Below are positions 48,501-60,461 of a stretch of 64,000 nt of DNA, in pieces. This stretch comes from Prosapia bicincta. Its lineage: Eukaryota > Arthropoda > Insecta > Hemiptera > Cercopidae. Numbering within the stretch: position 1 is the stretch's first letter; every line of letters starts with the position of its first letter. The notes under the pieces were generated by a model. It was not told the DNA's origin. It made no database searches and saw only the letters and a program-made list of their open reading frames with translations. Position numbers and translations under genes: made by a program. The stretch covers positions 159,748,886 to 159,812,885 of the forward strand of contig JBAIZL010000005.1 in assembly GCA_036971475.1 (NCBI GenBank), read 5' to 3'.

Positions 48501-50298
48501 TGTTGGTCCACTGTCAGGAGAGTGGAGGACGTAGTTGCAGCTACAAGTACTTGTTATATTTTGGCTACACTAAATAGAACCCCAAGAAGACACTGGGTAA
48601 GACTGTCGCTACCATAAACTGCAGTTTTAGCAAATCAGAACAAAGATGATGTTGGTCCACTGTCAGGAGTGTGGAGGACGTAGTTGCAGCTACAAGTGCT
48701 TGTTATATTTTGGCTACACTAAATAGAGTCCCAAGAAGACACTGGGTAAGGCCGTCGCTGCCATGAACTGCAGTTTTAGCAGATCTGAACAAAGATGATG
48801 TTGGTCCACTGCCAGGAGAGTGGAGGACGTAGTTGCAGCTACAAGTACTTGTTATATTTTGGCTACACTAAATAGAGCCCCAAGAAGACACTGGGTAAGA
48901 CTGTCGCTACCATAAACTGCAGTTTTAGCAAATCTGAACAAATATGATGTTGGTCCACTGTCAGGAGAGTGGAGGACGTAGTTGCAGCTACAGGTGCTTG
49001 TTATATTTTGGCTACACTAAATAGAGCCCCAAGAAGACACTGGGTAAGACTGTCGCTACCATAAACTACAGTTTTAGCAGATCTGAACAAAGATGATGTT
49101 GGTCCACTGCCAGGAGAGTGGAGGACGTAGTTGCAGCTACAAGTACTTGTTATATTTTGGCTACACTAAATAGAGCCTCAAGAAGACACTGGGTAAGGCC
49201 GTCGCTGCCATGAATTGCAGTTTTAGGAGATCTGAACAAAGATGATGTTGGTCCACTGCCAGGAGAGTGGAGGACGTAGTTGCAGCTACAAGTACTTGTT
49301 ATATTTTGGCTACACTAAATAGAGCCTCAAGAAGACACTGGGTAAGGCCGTCGCTGCCATGAACTGCAGTTGTAGGAGATCTGAACAAAGATGATGTTGG
49401 TCCACTGCCAGGAGAGTGGAGGACGTAGTTGCAGCTACAAGTACTTGTTATATTTTGGCTACACTAAATAGAACCCCAAGAAGACACTGGGTAAGGCCGT
49501 CGCTGCCATGAACTGCAGTTTTAGGAGATCTGAACAAAGATGATGTTGGTCCACTGCCAGGAGAGTGGAGGACGTAGTTGCAGCTACAAGTACTTGTTAT
49601 ATTTTGGCTACACTAAATAGAGCCTCAAGAAGACACTGGGTAAGGCCGTCGCTGCCATGAACTGCAGTTTTAGGAGATCTGAACAAAGATGATGTTGGTC
49701 CACTGCCAGGAGAGTGGAGGACGTAGTTGCAGCTACAAGTACTTGTTATATTTTGGCTACACTAAATAGAGTCCCAAGAAGACACTGGGTAAGGCCGTCG
49801 CTGCCATGAACTGCAGTTGTAGGAGATCTGAACAAAGATGATGTTGGTCCACTGTCAGGAGAGTGGAGGACGTAGTTGCAGCTACAAGTACTTGTTATAT
49901 TTTGGCTACACTAAATAGAGTCCCAAGAAGACACTGGGTAAGGCCGTCGCTGCCATGAACTGCAGTTGTAGGAGATCTGAACAAAGATGATGTTGGTCCA
50001 CTGTCAGGAGAGTGGAGGACGTAGTTGCAGCTACAAGTACTTGTTATATTTTGGCTACACTAAATAGAGCCCTAAGAAGACACTGGGTAAGGCCGTCGCT
50101 GCCATGAACTGCAGTTGTAGGAAATCTGAACAAAGATGATGTTGGTCCACTGTCAGGAGAGTGGAGGACGTAGTTGCAGCTACAAGTGCTTGTTATATTT
50201 TGGCTACACTAAATAGAGCCCCAAGAAGACACTGGGTAAGGCCGTCGCTGCCATGAACTGCAGTTTTAGCAGTTCTGAACAAAGATGATGTTGGTCCA
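45530..50298. repeat. 149-bp satellite array, 32 copies
   Basis: GTGGAGGACGTAGTTGCAGC recurs every 149 bp: 45,542, 45,691, 45,840, 45,989 and on to 50,164. The last copy breaks off at about 50,298 after GGTCCACC. Indels are almost absent; variation is by substitution only. From about copy 5 to copy 11 two variants alternate (GAGTCCC with AAATCAG, GAGCCCC with AAATCTG), giving a 298-bp dimer. Copies 12-19 are a nearly homogeneous monomer run (GAACCCC, AAATCAG). From about 48,750 a second class appears (GGCCGTCGCTGCCATGAACT in place of GACTGTCGCTACCATAAACT) and dominates to the right end. Each unit can form CCACTgtcaggagAGTGG and GTAGTTGCAGCTAC hairpins. The unit length is close to nucleosomal DNA length. 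Confidence 0.98.
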
Positions 50299-50299
50299 C

Positions 50300-50598
50300 C
50301 ACCTTGGTCCTGGGAGTAGGGGAAATTGTTGGCAGTGTGGCTTACTTTAAGTGCATCCGCTTTAAATATAAAGAGAGGTGTCTGTCAGCTACCTGGTCTT
50401 ATATAATAATTCTCTAAAGTTTTGTATGTAAATAATAAAGACTTAATGAACAGCACAAGGCAAAAATAGAAACATTAGCTAATTTATATTTTAATTAACG
50501 CATCAATTGTGTTATCCCAACGGACGTTGCCAAGAATTATATGTTTCGTTATTATGCTGTACATAATTGAAACGTTAATATAAATATAAATAAACTAG
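50300..50598. other. Spacer between satellite and coding-like patch
   Basis: Starts with a non-repeat CACCTTGGTCCTGGGAG junction. Nothing recognised. Confidence 0.45.
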
Positions 50599-50599
50599 T

Positions 50600-51033
50600 C
50601 ATTCTACTTTTGCTTTTATTACTTGTACTTTCGGGTTTTTCTGCTTTCATTGGAAGTAATTTCTTTAGCTCGGATGTAGAAGTCAAGACAAATGGCAAAA
50701 TTAACTTTAAAAACTTGACCTTGCATTGCAACCCATGAACTCCCTCCACTCTTAGATTGTGTATATCTCCCAAGGCAGAGCAAGACACATAGCCAGCCGA
50801 TTCGTGGTTGCCTGCTTGACGTAAGAGAGGTGGAAATGCCCGCAGACTCAGTGCTTCTCGAACGCATACGTATCTGTCCGCCACAACCTCTACCTCTTGT
50901 TCACCACTATGCTAAGATGCGAGATAGAGAGGTAGACAGCGGTCTCGTCTTCTTCCTGCACTAGTCGGCGAACTTCCTCCTGCGCATCACAAATCTCTTG
51001 ATATGTCTCTGGAGTTTCTATGTCTGTCACAAT
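50600..51033 (-). pseudogene. Coding-like stretch, two adjoining frames, unrecognised
   Basis: On the minus strand, 51,033 to 50,890 is open for 47 codons directly after AATAG (a possible splice acceptor). It reads like real protein: TDIETPETYQEICD then EEVRRLVQEEDETAVYLSIS, acidic with a charged helix. It stops at TAG (50,890-50,892). One frame over, the reading continues with HSGEQEVEVVADRYVCVREA and on through LRAFPPLLRQAG and GYVSCSALGDIHNLR to about 50,600, also with low AT bias. The handover near 50,900-50,910 suggests a frameshifted gene or transposon relic; alternatively these are two exon fragments read in different frames. GC content is clearly higher than in flanking DNA. I recognise no family. 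Confidence 0.35.
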
Positions 51034-51039
51034 CTATTG

Positions 51040-51612
51040 AGTTTTATATTATCTTTTTAGTTCGTCTTTCCAAGTTTTTTTGTCTAACACCTGTGCATTA
51101 CATTTATAATGTACTAATGTAATATGTTTAATACATCAATTAAATAATGAAATGTGAGAGAGAGAAACTCTTGGTTTTTTTTTTTAATGGATGGAACGAA
51201 CTTGCAGATTTTTTAACACCTGGCTAACGACTTCGTTGAAATTTAATATTGAAGGAAAGTGATGATTACAAATCTTTGACTGAATGGTGGCTGGGAGAAT
51301 TCGGTTTGGAGAAAAAAAATTTTAAAAAACTGTTAACTAAATATGGAAATAGTTTTCAGTAACCCGTGGGATAGGTAATATTATGTTTCATGAACGTGCA
51401 CCTGCAGAGAACTTTGCGATTAACTGAAGTCTTTAAAAAGGCTGTCGTCTGTCGGAGCTTGCGCATTAGTGACTATTTTTTAACGTACTATAAACCTACC
51501 GATGTTTCTCATGGTGATACACCTATAATCTACTATACAAAATATATTTTATCAGAATATATACGTACCTCAGTTTTACGAAGTGTGTTTTTCGTAACAG
51601 AATCTTATTTCC
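51040..51612. other. Intron-like DNA, nothing recognised
   Basis: No feature between the coding-like patch and the TA tracts. Confidence 0.45.
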
Positions 51613-51616
<4 letters not shown>

Positions 51617-51684
<68 letters not shown>

Positions 51685-51772
51685 CATATATATCTTATAT
51701 ATTCTCTTATTATATTCTCTTATATATATATTCTATAAGAATATATTCTATATATTCTATACTCTATATTCT

Positions 51773-51815
<43 letters not shown>

Positions 51816-51860
51816 TCTTATTTTTTCATGTATTTTTTTATGTATATATATAAATATAAA
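51617..51860. repeat. (TA)n microsatellites with TATTCTCT interruptions
   Basis: Two long TA tracts (51,617-51,680 and 51,776-51,813) flank TATATTCTCTTAT-type repeats. The 162-codon frame through here is a microsatellite artefact. Confidence 0.96.
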
Positions 51861-51883
51861 ATACGTTCTCTTGTTTAATAATT

Positions 51884-52033
51884 TAAAACAACATAGGTTA
51901 TTCAAATACAAGAATATTTAATAATTTATATCCAAAGCTTTTCGTCGGTAAATGATGTTGTTGGTACTGTTTACCGACGAAAAGCTTTGGATATAAATTA
52001 ATACATATTCTTGTATTTGAATAACCTATATTG

Positions 52034-52038
<5 letters not shown>
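51884..52038. mobile_element. Second copy of the 24.4-kb foldback family, between TA tracts
   Basis: Arms 51,884-51,952 and 51,970-52,038 are near-perfect inverted repeats (about 69 bp) carrying AGGTTATTCAAATACAAG and CCAAAGCTTTTCGTCGGTAAA. The 17-nt centre (51,953-51,969) contains TGATGTTGTTGGTACTG, a changed form of the CTGATGATGTTGGTACTG of the 24.5-kb ribozyme-like motif. Here the hairpin strand GGTAAA/TTTACC and GAAAAGCTTTGG are present in both arms, while the CUGA box has lost its C. The copy looks like a head-to-head dimer joined at the ribozyme, with an inactivated core. Confidence 0.75.
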
Positions 52039-52236
<198 letters not shown>

Positions 52237-52239
52237 GAG

Positions 52240-54528
52240 GTATTTTGCAGTACATGCATGTCGGTTCTCTTTCTTTCAACCAGTCTTTCCATTATTTTCT
52301 GCACCATCATAAAATTTGAAATTTATGTGTAACAGGTTGCCTACGGCTGACACAATAACCCCGACATTCTAGATATAGCTGATTAATCCAGTTATTGGGT
52401 TCCGTCTCCTTTGTTCAAAACAACAGCTGTGTAAATAGCCAAAGACTGTTGATAAGACGTGACTATGGCAGCATATTGACTTGTGACTTGCGTTTCTTTG
52501 TTTTGCCGGGACAAATACAATACATACAGAAAACAGAGGTCTGTTGATCGTTGAAGATCTTGGATTATTGTTAGAATAATATCTATTTAAAAATTGTAAC
52601 AACAAATATATCGAGTTACTTTTGTACTCGTTTTTCGAATTCTATTTTAAGTTGTTGAAGTTGTAATCACTTGTAAACACTAAAAATAGTTATTCGTAAA
52701 TTTGACATTTAGAACAAATTGCAGTGTGGTTTTTTATGTTAATTAATATAGTATATGCCAATGTATTATCCACCTAACCTTACCGAAAATTAAATTTCTA
52801 TTATTAAGGATGAGGGTTGTAAAGAAAACTTCGATGTTTTTCGCTGAAACAAAACAATAAAATTAATAATTCACTCCTCAAATGAGATTAGTTAGCAAAG
52901 CATAAATGAATATTAGTATGTAGCAAAGCAACCATATTCTACTAATACAAAGCTGTATAATATTAGAATTTTTTTTTGTTTAAAGTGGATAGACATTTAC
53001 TTTGTAAAAAAATAGGATGGATATGGAGACAAACTCGAAATTAACATTAATTGTTCTTATGTACACGTTAGCTGCCTTGAGGGCCTGTTAGATCAACGGA
53101 CCAATGGTATTTGCTTATCCAAACTGTCACTCACTGTATGCACAATGAATTCATTGACTTTTACTTCTTTTGTCTCTGACAAATAATGTTAGTACGCTGT
53201 AGATGGTGTATTTGGAAGAATCCGTTTTTCCTGCTTAAGTCATAAAATTCAAAGTAATATAAAAACCTATAGCAAGTTCCAAAATAACTACAGTGAGTTA
53301 TTAACCTTACTTCGTAGGGAAGCGGCCCGAGACTATGATTACAGTCGGAGCAAACTGTTTCAGGTTCAAACAGTTTAGAAACTGATCGAGACACCCCTTC
53401 AGAAATGTTTTAAATTAAAATTGTCTAAAACTTTATTTTTATAACTCTAAAATTTACGCATAATATAAATAGCATAAGAACATTAACTCTGGAAGTAATA
53501 CTTACATTTTTTCAACAACAAGTGATATAAACAAAAAAAATAATTAATTCAATTCCTACTTAGGTCAAAAAAGAAAATTTCATTTGAGTTACTTTCATTA
53601 ATAATAACAATTATTATAAATAAAGAAGCATTACTACTACATAACCTATAGCATTAAATCAATTGTCATATGTCAATATGAATTATGACATATTGAATTA
53701 CGACATTATGAATTCTCATATGTCATTAGTTATTTTAAGCGAAATTGGACGAAATATCTATATTGCTTACCTTACCCCTTTTGTAAAAATTTTGTCTCCC
53801 TTATAAAACTAAAATTAAATCATTATTAAATTTAATTAGTTTATTAATATTGGGAAAACTGTAATAATATCAAGCGTCATGCACTAAAAGTTTTAAAAAA
53901 AGTATCTAAAACTTGAGTAGATGGATACAAAGTATATATAAGGAAAGTAAGAACTAATAGAAGGAATTGAAAAAGGGAAGTAAAAAAAAGAATTGAAGCT
54001 TTGAAGAATCTATTCATCAAAAGTAACAAAAAGTAATAAACGGTGGTTTTTTCATCATATATAGTAATTCGCTAATTCCTTTTATAATGCCTTCCATTTT
54101 ACACTAACTTAAACTAAATAGCATTATTATAAATTTCAAAAAATTGTTAAAATCGTAAGAACAGCTATTAAAAACCTTACGATGAAGGAACTTTATCATA
54201 TTGTTGTTAGGGCAAGGGCTTGACTTATGAATGGTCTATAAACGACAGTTTTCAGTAAATAGTTCGACCCTAGGTGATTCTTGCAACAGAAGTAAAATAA
54301 TATACGAGTACATTACTCGAAATAAATATCGATAATTAAAAAAACAACGATGTTCAAAAAATCGTTTTTGGGCCACACTTACCATCTGTGGCGAAAAAAC
54401 AACGTCATCTAACTGAAAATAGCTATTATTGATGCTCATCCTTACCCATTATCCTACCTAGTAAGTAAAAATAATACCATTTAACTATCCACAGATAAGT
54501 GTAACGAGCGACAGCAACATCGTCTGCT
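52240..54528. other. AT-rich intron-like DNA, nothing recognised
   Basis: Frames at 52,369-52,605, 53,161-53,394 and 54,236-54,439 (all minus) show no family features. A TGTCATATG-rich inverted patch lies at 53,663-53,730. Confidence 0.45.
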
Positions 54529-54529
54529 T

Positions 54530-54566
54530 TCAGAACATTTCAATAGGTTAACAAATCATCAGAATT
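54530..54566 (-). repeat. Degenerate hammerhead-like motif
   Basis: The minus strand carries an intact CTGATGA plus T (54,555-54,562), a TTGTTAACCTATT interval with a GTTAAC palindrome, and GAAATGTTC (54,533-54,541). Stem II is weak and stem I does not close next to the core. The GAAATGTTC end matches the copies at about 1.0-1.2 kb. Confidence 0.4.
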
Positions 54567-54567
54567 T

Positions 54568-55318
54568 TGAAGAGCATTAAAATATATAAATGTCGGTATA
54601 TAGGCTAATACATAGGGATCGGAACTACAAAAACCAGTGTCACCGTAATTATGGATTTTCTAGTAGAAGAGGTGATACAAGCAAGCCAAAGCAACAATTA
54701 GGAACAGAAGAAATAAGAACCATAATAATTAAAACTGCTCATGTTCATGAATGAAATGACATCAGTATTACGTATAGTCTATTGCAAGATGGAACAGAGA
54801 AAAGAGAAGGAAATGGAATAACATTGTAACTTCTAGAATGATGAGCACACCTTCGTGCCACTACAGCCCAGGTGATCTGACAAAGTAGTCGTAAAACTTA
54901 AAAGTTGTTTTTAAAAGTCGACAAGATCTTATCGCAAACCTTCAGGGATGGTAAAAAGATTTATTAGTTCCAAACATTTCTATTAATTGGTAAATTCAAA
55001 TCTATAAGGTCGTTTTTGAGATTTCAACGTTCATTTTTGTTTATTTAATATGTTACTTGTAAATCTTAGGTTTTACTAAGTAAATGTAAAGATTTTATAA
55101 ATAAGAGGTGGACTAGCATGTCCATTAATGTTTGGTGGCGTTAGATTACATTAGGTAACCTTTACTCTCTGACGTCTCTCTGGTTTAACGTGTCTCTGAG
55201 GTAAAACATAAGATTTACCGAATGCTCGAAAAGTTTGACATCAAATATGAGCGCAGAAGAGTTTGTACTTCTACCACTAAGGACTGCTAAAACAAATAAA
55301 TGACATACACAAAACTCT
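54568..55318. other. Intron-like DNA, nothing recognised
   Basis: No feature noted. Confidence 0.45.
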
Positions 55319-55320
55319 CA

Positions 55321-55495
55321 AATTAGTCATTTATTGGCCCATGCGCGTTTCAATGATAAATTCGTCATCATCAGTGAGTGTTGCTATTAAAAACTCAAAC
55401 TTACAACTCCAGTTGTAAGTTAGAGTTTGTAGTATCAACACTCACTGAAGATGATGACTGTCATTGGAAAGAGTCAATAAATGAATAATTTGTAA
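55321..55495. repeat. Palindromic element (~87-bp arms) with hammerhead-like motif in each arm
   Basis: The centre is ACAACTCCAGTTGT (55,403-55,416). The left arm, read on the minus strand, has an intact CTGATGA plus T (55,366-55,373), a TGA...TCA hairpin and ATTGAAACGCGC. The right arm on the plus strand has CTGAAGA (55,445-55,451) plus T, a GATGAC-T-GTCAT hairpin and GGAAA. Four stem I pairs (CTCA with TGGG, two of them wobble-tolerant) can form in the left copy, but the NUH triplet is lost. Arms diverge more than in the 34.3-kb element, so this insertion is older. Confidence 0.55.
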
Positions 55496-55499
55496 CTTC

Positions 55500-57585
55500 A
55501 CAAGCCAAGCTCAAAGATAGTTGTATATTAAAGATTGGTAAATGTTAGGCTTTACTGGATAATCTAAAGTTTTACAAATATACTGACTGTAACAATTCCA
55601 TATAAATCTTTGTACACATTTTTACATACATTTTCTTAAAATGTTGTCAATACTGTTGCCTCAGTACTGTTTTAAACTGTTTGTCTCATACATCACGGCC
55701 TTTACTAATAGACTCTTAACATTAAATTTAATAAATCTAAATGATTCAACATTTCCGAAAACCTTTAATCAGTACTTTCGGGAAGTTTTACTGTATTTTA
55801 GTTTCCTCTGCGTACGGAAATCAGTCCAACGTGTTCGTACTACTTATGCAAGAGCTTATGGAATGTTCCCGAGGTAACACTTTCACCGACACACGCATAT
55901 CGTTGAATTGTTGTGCAATTAATTATCGTTATCAGATAAAACATTTCCTCTTGGCTCAGACTGTTGCAAAGTTGCAGCCGTGTGCAGAACTTGAACCGTA
56001 ACCAACTGCTGCGGAATCGCCGTAACGAGCGTCAAATTGTTTCCTCTCCAAGGTTACCATGCCAAGAACTTTCTTTGTTGTTGCAGGCGTTTCTTTCTTG
56101 TTTGTCCTTTCTGTGTGTTTTTTCGTAGATTGTTACAATAAAATTGAAAGGGAAATGTTCTTCGGGCAACCAGCAAATGACGACCATTTCCTGGGCTGTT
56201 TGAATTTTTTTTGAATTGTCATTTATGAATATCGATTTTTGTTTTAATGTGGCAGGTATTTCGTAGTAACGCAATCTGCGAAAGTTTCTCTTAAGAACGG
56301 CACATTCATTAAATTCATTTTTATGAGTCTTCTTGGTGTATGGTGTGATTTACAATACTTCTGATCAATGGGCTTACATCAATGTTTTATGATTGAATAC
56401 GTCTCGAAACAAAACGTAATTATAGTGATTGGAATAATTTAAAAAATTATCTTCATGTTCATTCATAAATATAGAATTGTTCAAGTAGTTCTGTGTTATT
56501 GTAAACTTGAATTTAAACGCAGTCCTATTATTACTTGTGTTTAGCCTTCCACGAAACATCTAGAAAACAAAACCAATGTAACAAAGATTTAAAAAACAAC
56601 CGAAAACGTTCAATTGTTGTACTGAATTCAGAACTCAACTGTGGGTGTAAACCTAATACCAGCTAAATTATTGAAAACTAAGGACATCTTTAAAGACTAT
56701 GGTCGAGCCTTGGCTAAAGAGAGTTTCCAACCGGCACCCGAAGAAAAGCCAGGGTGAGTAGAGCACAGAAACACGAAACTAAATCCGGCAGTGAAGGAAA
56801 ATCCTTCAAGAAGAATATTTGTAGGACGTTCAACCTACTAAGTACTAAACTAAATAAACTTTACGGAGATAGTTCGTAAACAAATTAATCTATATTCTTA
56901 AAAAAATAGATTTATGTGATAAATATTCATTAAAAGAATTAAAACTAAAAGAATATGGAAAATAGCCTCCCATCTGTAGTGACAGCTTAGGGAAAATCAG
57001 TAAACAACAATATTTCTCAACATTTTGTAGGGTAGTAAAGGATTTCAGACAAATTTGTTACGAAGAAAAATGAAATTTTTAAATCTTGGTATTTTATTAG
57101 TTTCTTGTATTTATCATATACGAAAATTATTTTTATTTTTTTAACGGCGATATGGGGAAATAATAAAATATGTTCTGAACTGTAAAACTGGTTTTTGAAC
57201 CAATAAAATATATACTGAACAACCATAGGGTTATCTGCTACAAAAGAGTTCTTAATTTTTTTAATGCTCTTGTAGAATGCTTCAAACCTGCTGTACAGGC
57301 TTTGCTTTGAAGCCAACAAACAATTGCAACTTACAATTTAAAGTTAATTAATCTAGGAAGCATCACTTTGATACGAAGCCAACAGCTAACTTCTGCGTAG
57401 AGAAAAACGTTTGTCGTTCATTGTTTTTGACATTTGACACTGTGTGTAAAGAAGTGTTACGTGTTTTAGAAGAAAAAGATGGTTAAACATGAAGAATTTA
57501 GAAGTACTTAAGTTCTTAACCCTTCGAAACAAATTATAGTTTTATTATTTTTTGTAATACAATCCTGCCCCTTTGAAATCCCTTA
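55500..57585. other. Intron-like DNA
   Basis: No gene supported. A GC-richer patch at 56,700-56,800 (CCGGCACCCGAAGAAAAGCC) may be a transposon scrap. Confidence 0.4.
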
Positions 57586-57640
57586 ACAGTGCCTCATCAG
57601 GTTGAAAACCCTTCTATAAACACGCTTAACAGAAATGGCA
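57575..57640 (-). repeat. Possible hammerhead remnant with intact CTGATGA box
   Basis: The minus strand reads CAACCTGATGAGGCACTG, which has the CUGAUGAG core and a stem-II-like GGCACTG. The partner strand and the GAAA box are not preserved (GATTTCAAAGG follows). Listed because of its similarity in style to the other loci; it may be chance. Confidence 0.25.
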
Positions 57641-57644
57641 ACAC

Positions 57645-59685
57645 AGTACGTCACTGGAAACCAATTTAACAAAGTGTCCTGGCAGCCAACTTGAAGTTTT
57701 ACTTATTTAAGTTATATGAACAATTTATGTGAACATTTCATAATTAAATGCGTGCTAGGAAAATTCCTGCTTACGCAGCTTTTGTATTATATAGGTGGTG
57801 AGAACAGAGCCCCGGGAGTGTGTAGGCCTAAGTAGCCTCTGTATCGCACAGACGTTTTCCGCTCCAACTGTATGTACATCAGTTGTATTTGAATTTATGT
57901 TTTTATTAAGCTAAATTATTGTAACCATTTCTAAATTAAATGTTTCTTAATTAACAAAGGTTTGTAAAAATAAAATCATTTTTTAAAAACCTTTCGAGCT
58001 TAATATAACACATAACTTTTATAAATGAATTAAAAAAAACTATGAATTGTCAATTGTCGTGGGCAGAAAAAATCGCTGTATATGTTATCATTGATAAAAT
58101 GCAATGAAAGTGTAAAATTTATACATTAACGTTAAATATGGTGCAATTTACTGTAAGTAAAATTACTGTCGTACATTATTTTAAATTGAAAAATGTTTTT
58201 TAAAGCATGCCGTGTATGCAATGAATAGCATTACTTTTTTTTAAAGTAACGTTCTACCCGCTGTAACGCTGTGTAACGACGTAAAATAACCCTCCCGCTG
58301 GTGCTTTACATATTTTATTGACGACCCTGGTCGGTATTAAATTGTTGTTCTGGGATTTTTTTCTCTGTAATTTTCCCAACGCCGTCGGTATTTTAGTCAC
58401 TTAATGGCCTCAAACCAATATTTTTTGCTGAAATAAAACCGTTCAGCTATAGATGCACAGCCAACACCATCAATAGATTTATTCAGCGAGTTTAGTAAGT
58501 TTAATTTTAAATTCAGCTAAAATTATAGCTGAAATTATCTGTATTTAAACGTTTTTCAAAACTTACAAGTTACTGTATAACAATGATGTATTTAGTAAAA
58601 TATTAAGAATGTTTATTATCAGATACATTGACCGAAATATTAGGCTTGTATTAATTAATGTGTTTTCATATTGACGTGAGTTAATGTTAGTTATTGATGA
58701 GCAGATATGCGATAGTAAAAATAAAGGGCCCCTACTGAGTGACCAGCTGATTACTGCATGCCCCCCACTGACCTACTAATCGTAGCCTGTTGGGCGTCAC
58801 GTAATTGGACCTTAGGCGTTTTGTATCCATGCAATAGTGGTTGATCACGTTAAGTGTTCTATTTTTCAGTATTTATGGATTTTGGTTAGGTTAGGTTAAA
58901 TGTTAGATTTAAATAAATTACAAAAATTCTCGTGTTTTAGTTTGTAAAATGTGTGCACTGAAGGAAAATTTCTTCCCATCGGCATGACGTACTTTAAAGG
59001 ATCAGTTGTTGTAGCATTGACTTTGATCATATCAACATCAAAGAAGCCATGTGGTTAACATCTCGGTGGGCGGTCAGGGCCTATTAACTTAGAAACGCCA
59101 AGGTCCTTTCGCTCCATGAGCCTTTAAAATCCATGTCGTGTGAAGTGACAGGCCAATAATTACAGGCATGAAGTATGTTTAGTAAATGTTGCTGCAAATT
59201 TCCGTTTATAGCTCTAACCGGAGTATTTTCCCTTTCTAATAATATAAGTATTGATTTCAAGTAATAATATAAGCATTGTTTAGCAAGAGTTGTTGGGTAG
59301 TGTCTTTTTAAGACCACCAAATGTTGAAGAGTGTTGTATCTTCATGCGTGAACGCGCGCGTGTCCAATTAATCTTCTTCAATAAATTCCAGTATGATCCA
59401 AAGTCATGTATAAATTCATGATCTAGAAATTGTCAAGACATTTTGTTTTATTGTAAATCCCTACCTATAACTTAAGCTGGATGTAACTTGGAAGAGTAGG
59501 TTCAAATTTCACAGCAGAATCTGTTAATAAAAGGTTTGCTCAAATCAAAGCGGATTGGTAGTTCAAATTTTAAAGACGAATTTCATTAGCAGAAAACTAT
59601 ATCCATCGTATTTGTATATATTCGCTCACACGTTTTGATATTAATAAAAATAGGTTGATATAAGAATCAATAACATTTATTTTTA
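57645..59685. other. Intron-like DNA, nothing recognised
   Basis: A GGTTAGGTTA run at 58,884-58,895 is a short telomere-like phrase. Frame 59,084-59,320 (-) is unconvincing. Confidence 0.45.
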
Positions 59686-59689
59686 AAAT

Positions 59690-59735
59690 AACGACAGCAT
59701 TTCGACAGCTAGTTTGCCATCTTCATCGGGCCTGC
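59690..59735 (-). repeat. Degenerate hammerhead-like motif
   Basis: The minus strand has ATGAAGA (C of the core lost), T, GGCA...TGTC as a weak stem II, and GAAATGCTGTC (59,695-59,703 region). Order and spacing fit the hammerhead plan; stem I does not close. Confidence 0.35.
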
Positions 59736-59739
59736 GTCA

Positions 59740-60180
59740 AGCGAACGTCAATCTTTGTCAAATCCTTGTCAATCTTAAAGTCAAAGTAAATACTGCAGTT
59801 GCCAATAGTTTCCTTTCACCGTTAGTTAATATCGATATGCGTATTCCGGGAATCGTTATTGTGTGTGTTCTCATTTGTGCTGTTCTTCATGGCAAGTAAT
59901 GCAAAGTCATCAAGAAGGCTTCGAATAAGTACTATTCAAAATGTACTTACTATTCGAATACGTACAAAAACCCTGGCGGCTTAGTGTTCAATGTTGGGGC
60001 AGTGAAAGAAATAATTTGTGCGAAATTGTTTTGTTGAGTTGAATAGTATGTTTAATATCTACAAAACTGATTGTAGTCCAATTATTTATTGATTTTTAAG
60101 GTGAGAAATCAATTAGAAATTTATTGAGTGTGAGACATATGGAAAAACTGAGTAATACATGGAGAAACACAGGAACAACT
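59740..60180. other. Intron-like DNA, nothing recognised
   Basis: No supported feature; frame 59,714-59,899 overlaps the motif above and is not convincing. Confidence 0.4.
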
Positions 60181-60184
60181 AGGG

Positions 60185-60460
60185 GTAGCCCTGTTACCAG
60201 TATTAGTCGACATTTATGGCATCGAGTTTGCAGTGTAACTCACCTACTCTCTATCGGGGACATAAACATGTATCTAACCTTTACAACACTTTGTACGAGG
60301 AAGAATTAGGAAAGGTAGGTAGAATTAGGTAGATCTAAGGAGTGACTAAATGTTGGCCTGTTACCAGTATTAGGGGACATTTATGGCAAGATTTATATAC
60401 TCGTCATACCTCCTAGGAGGAAGAATTTCAAGGAAGTGTAGGTGGACTTTGGTTGGACCA
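60185..60460. repeat. Diverged ~168-bp tandem duplication
   Basis: CCTGTTACCAGTATTAG followed by GACATTTATGGCA occurs near 60,190 and again near 60,358, and each is followed by a TACGAGGAAGAATT/TAGGAGGAAGAATT phrase. Two old tandem copies. Confidence 0.65.
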
Positions 60461-60461
60461 A

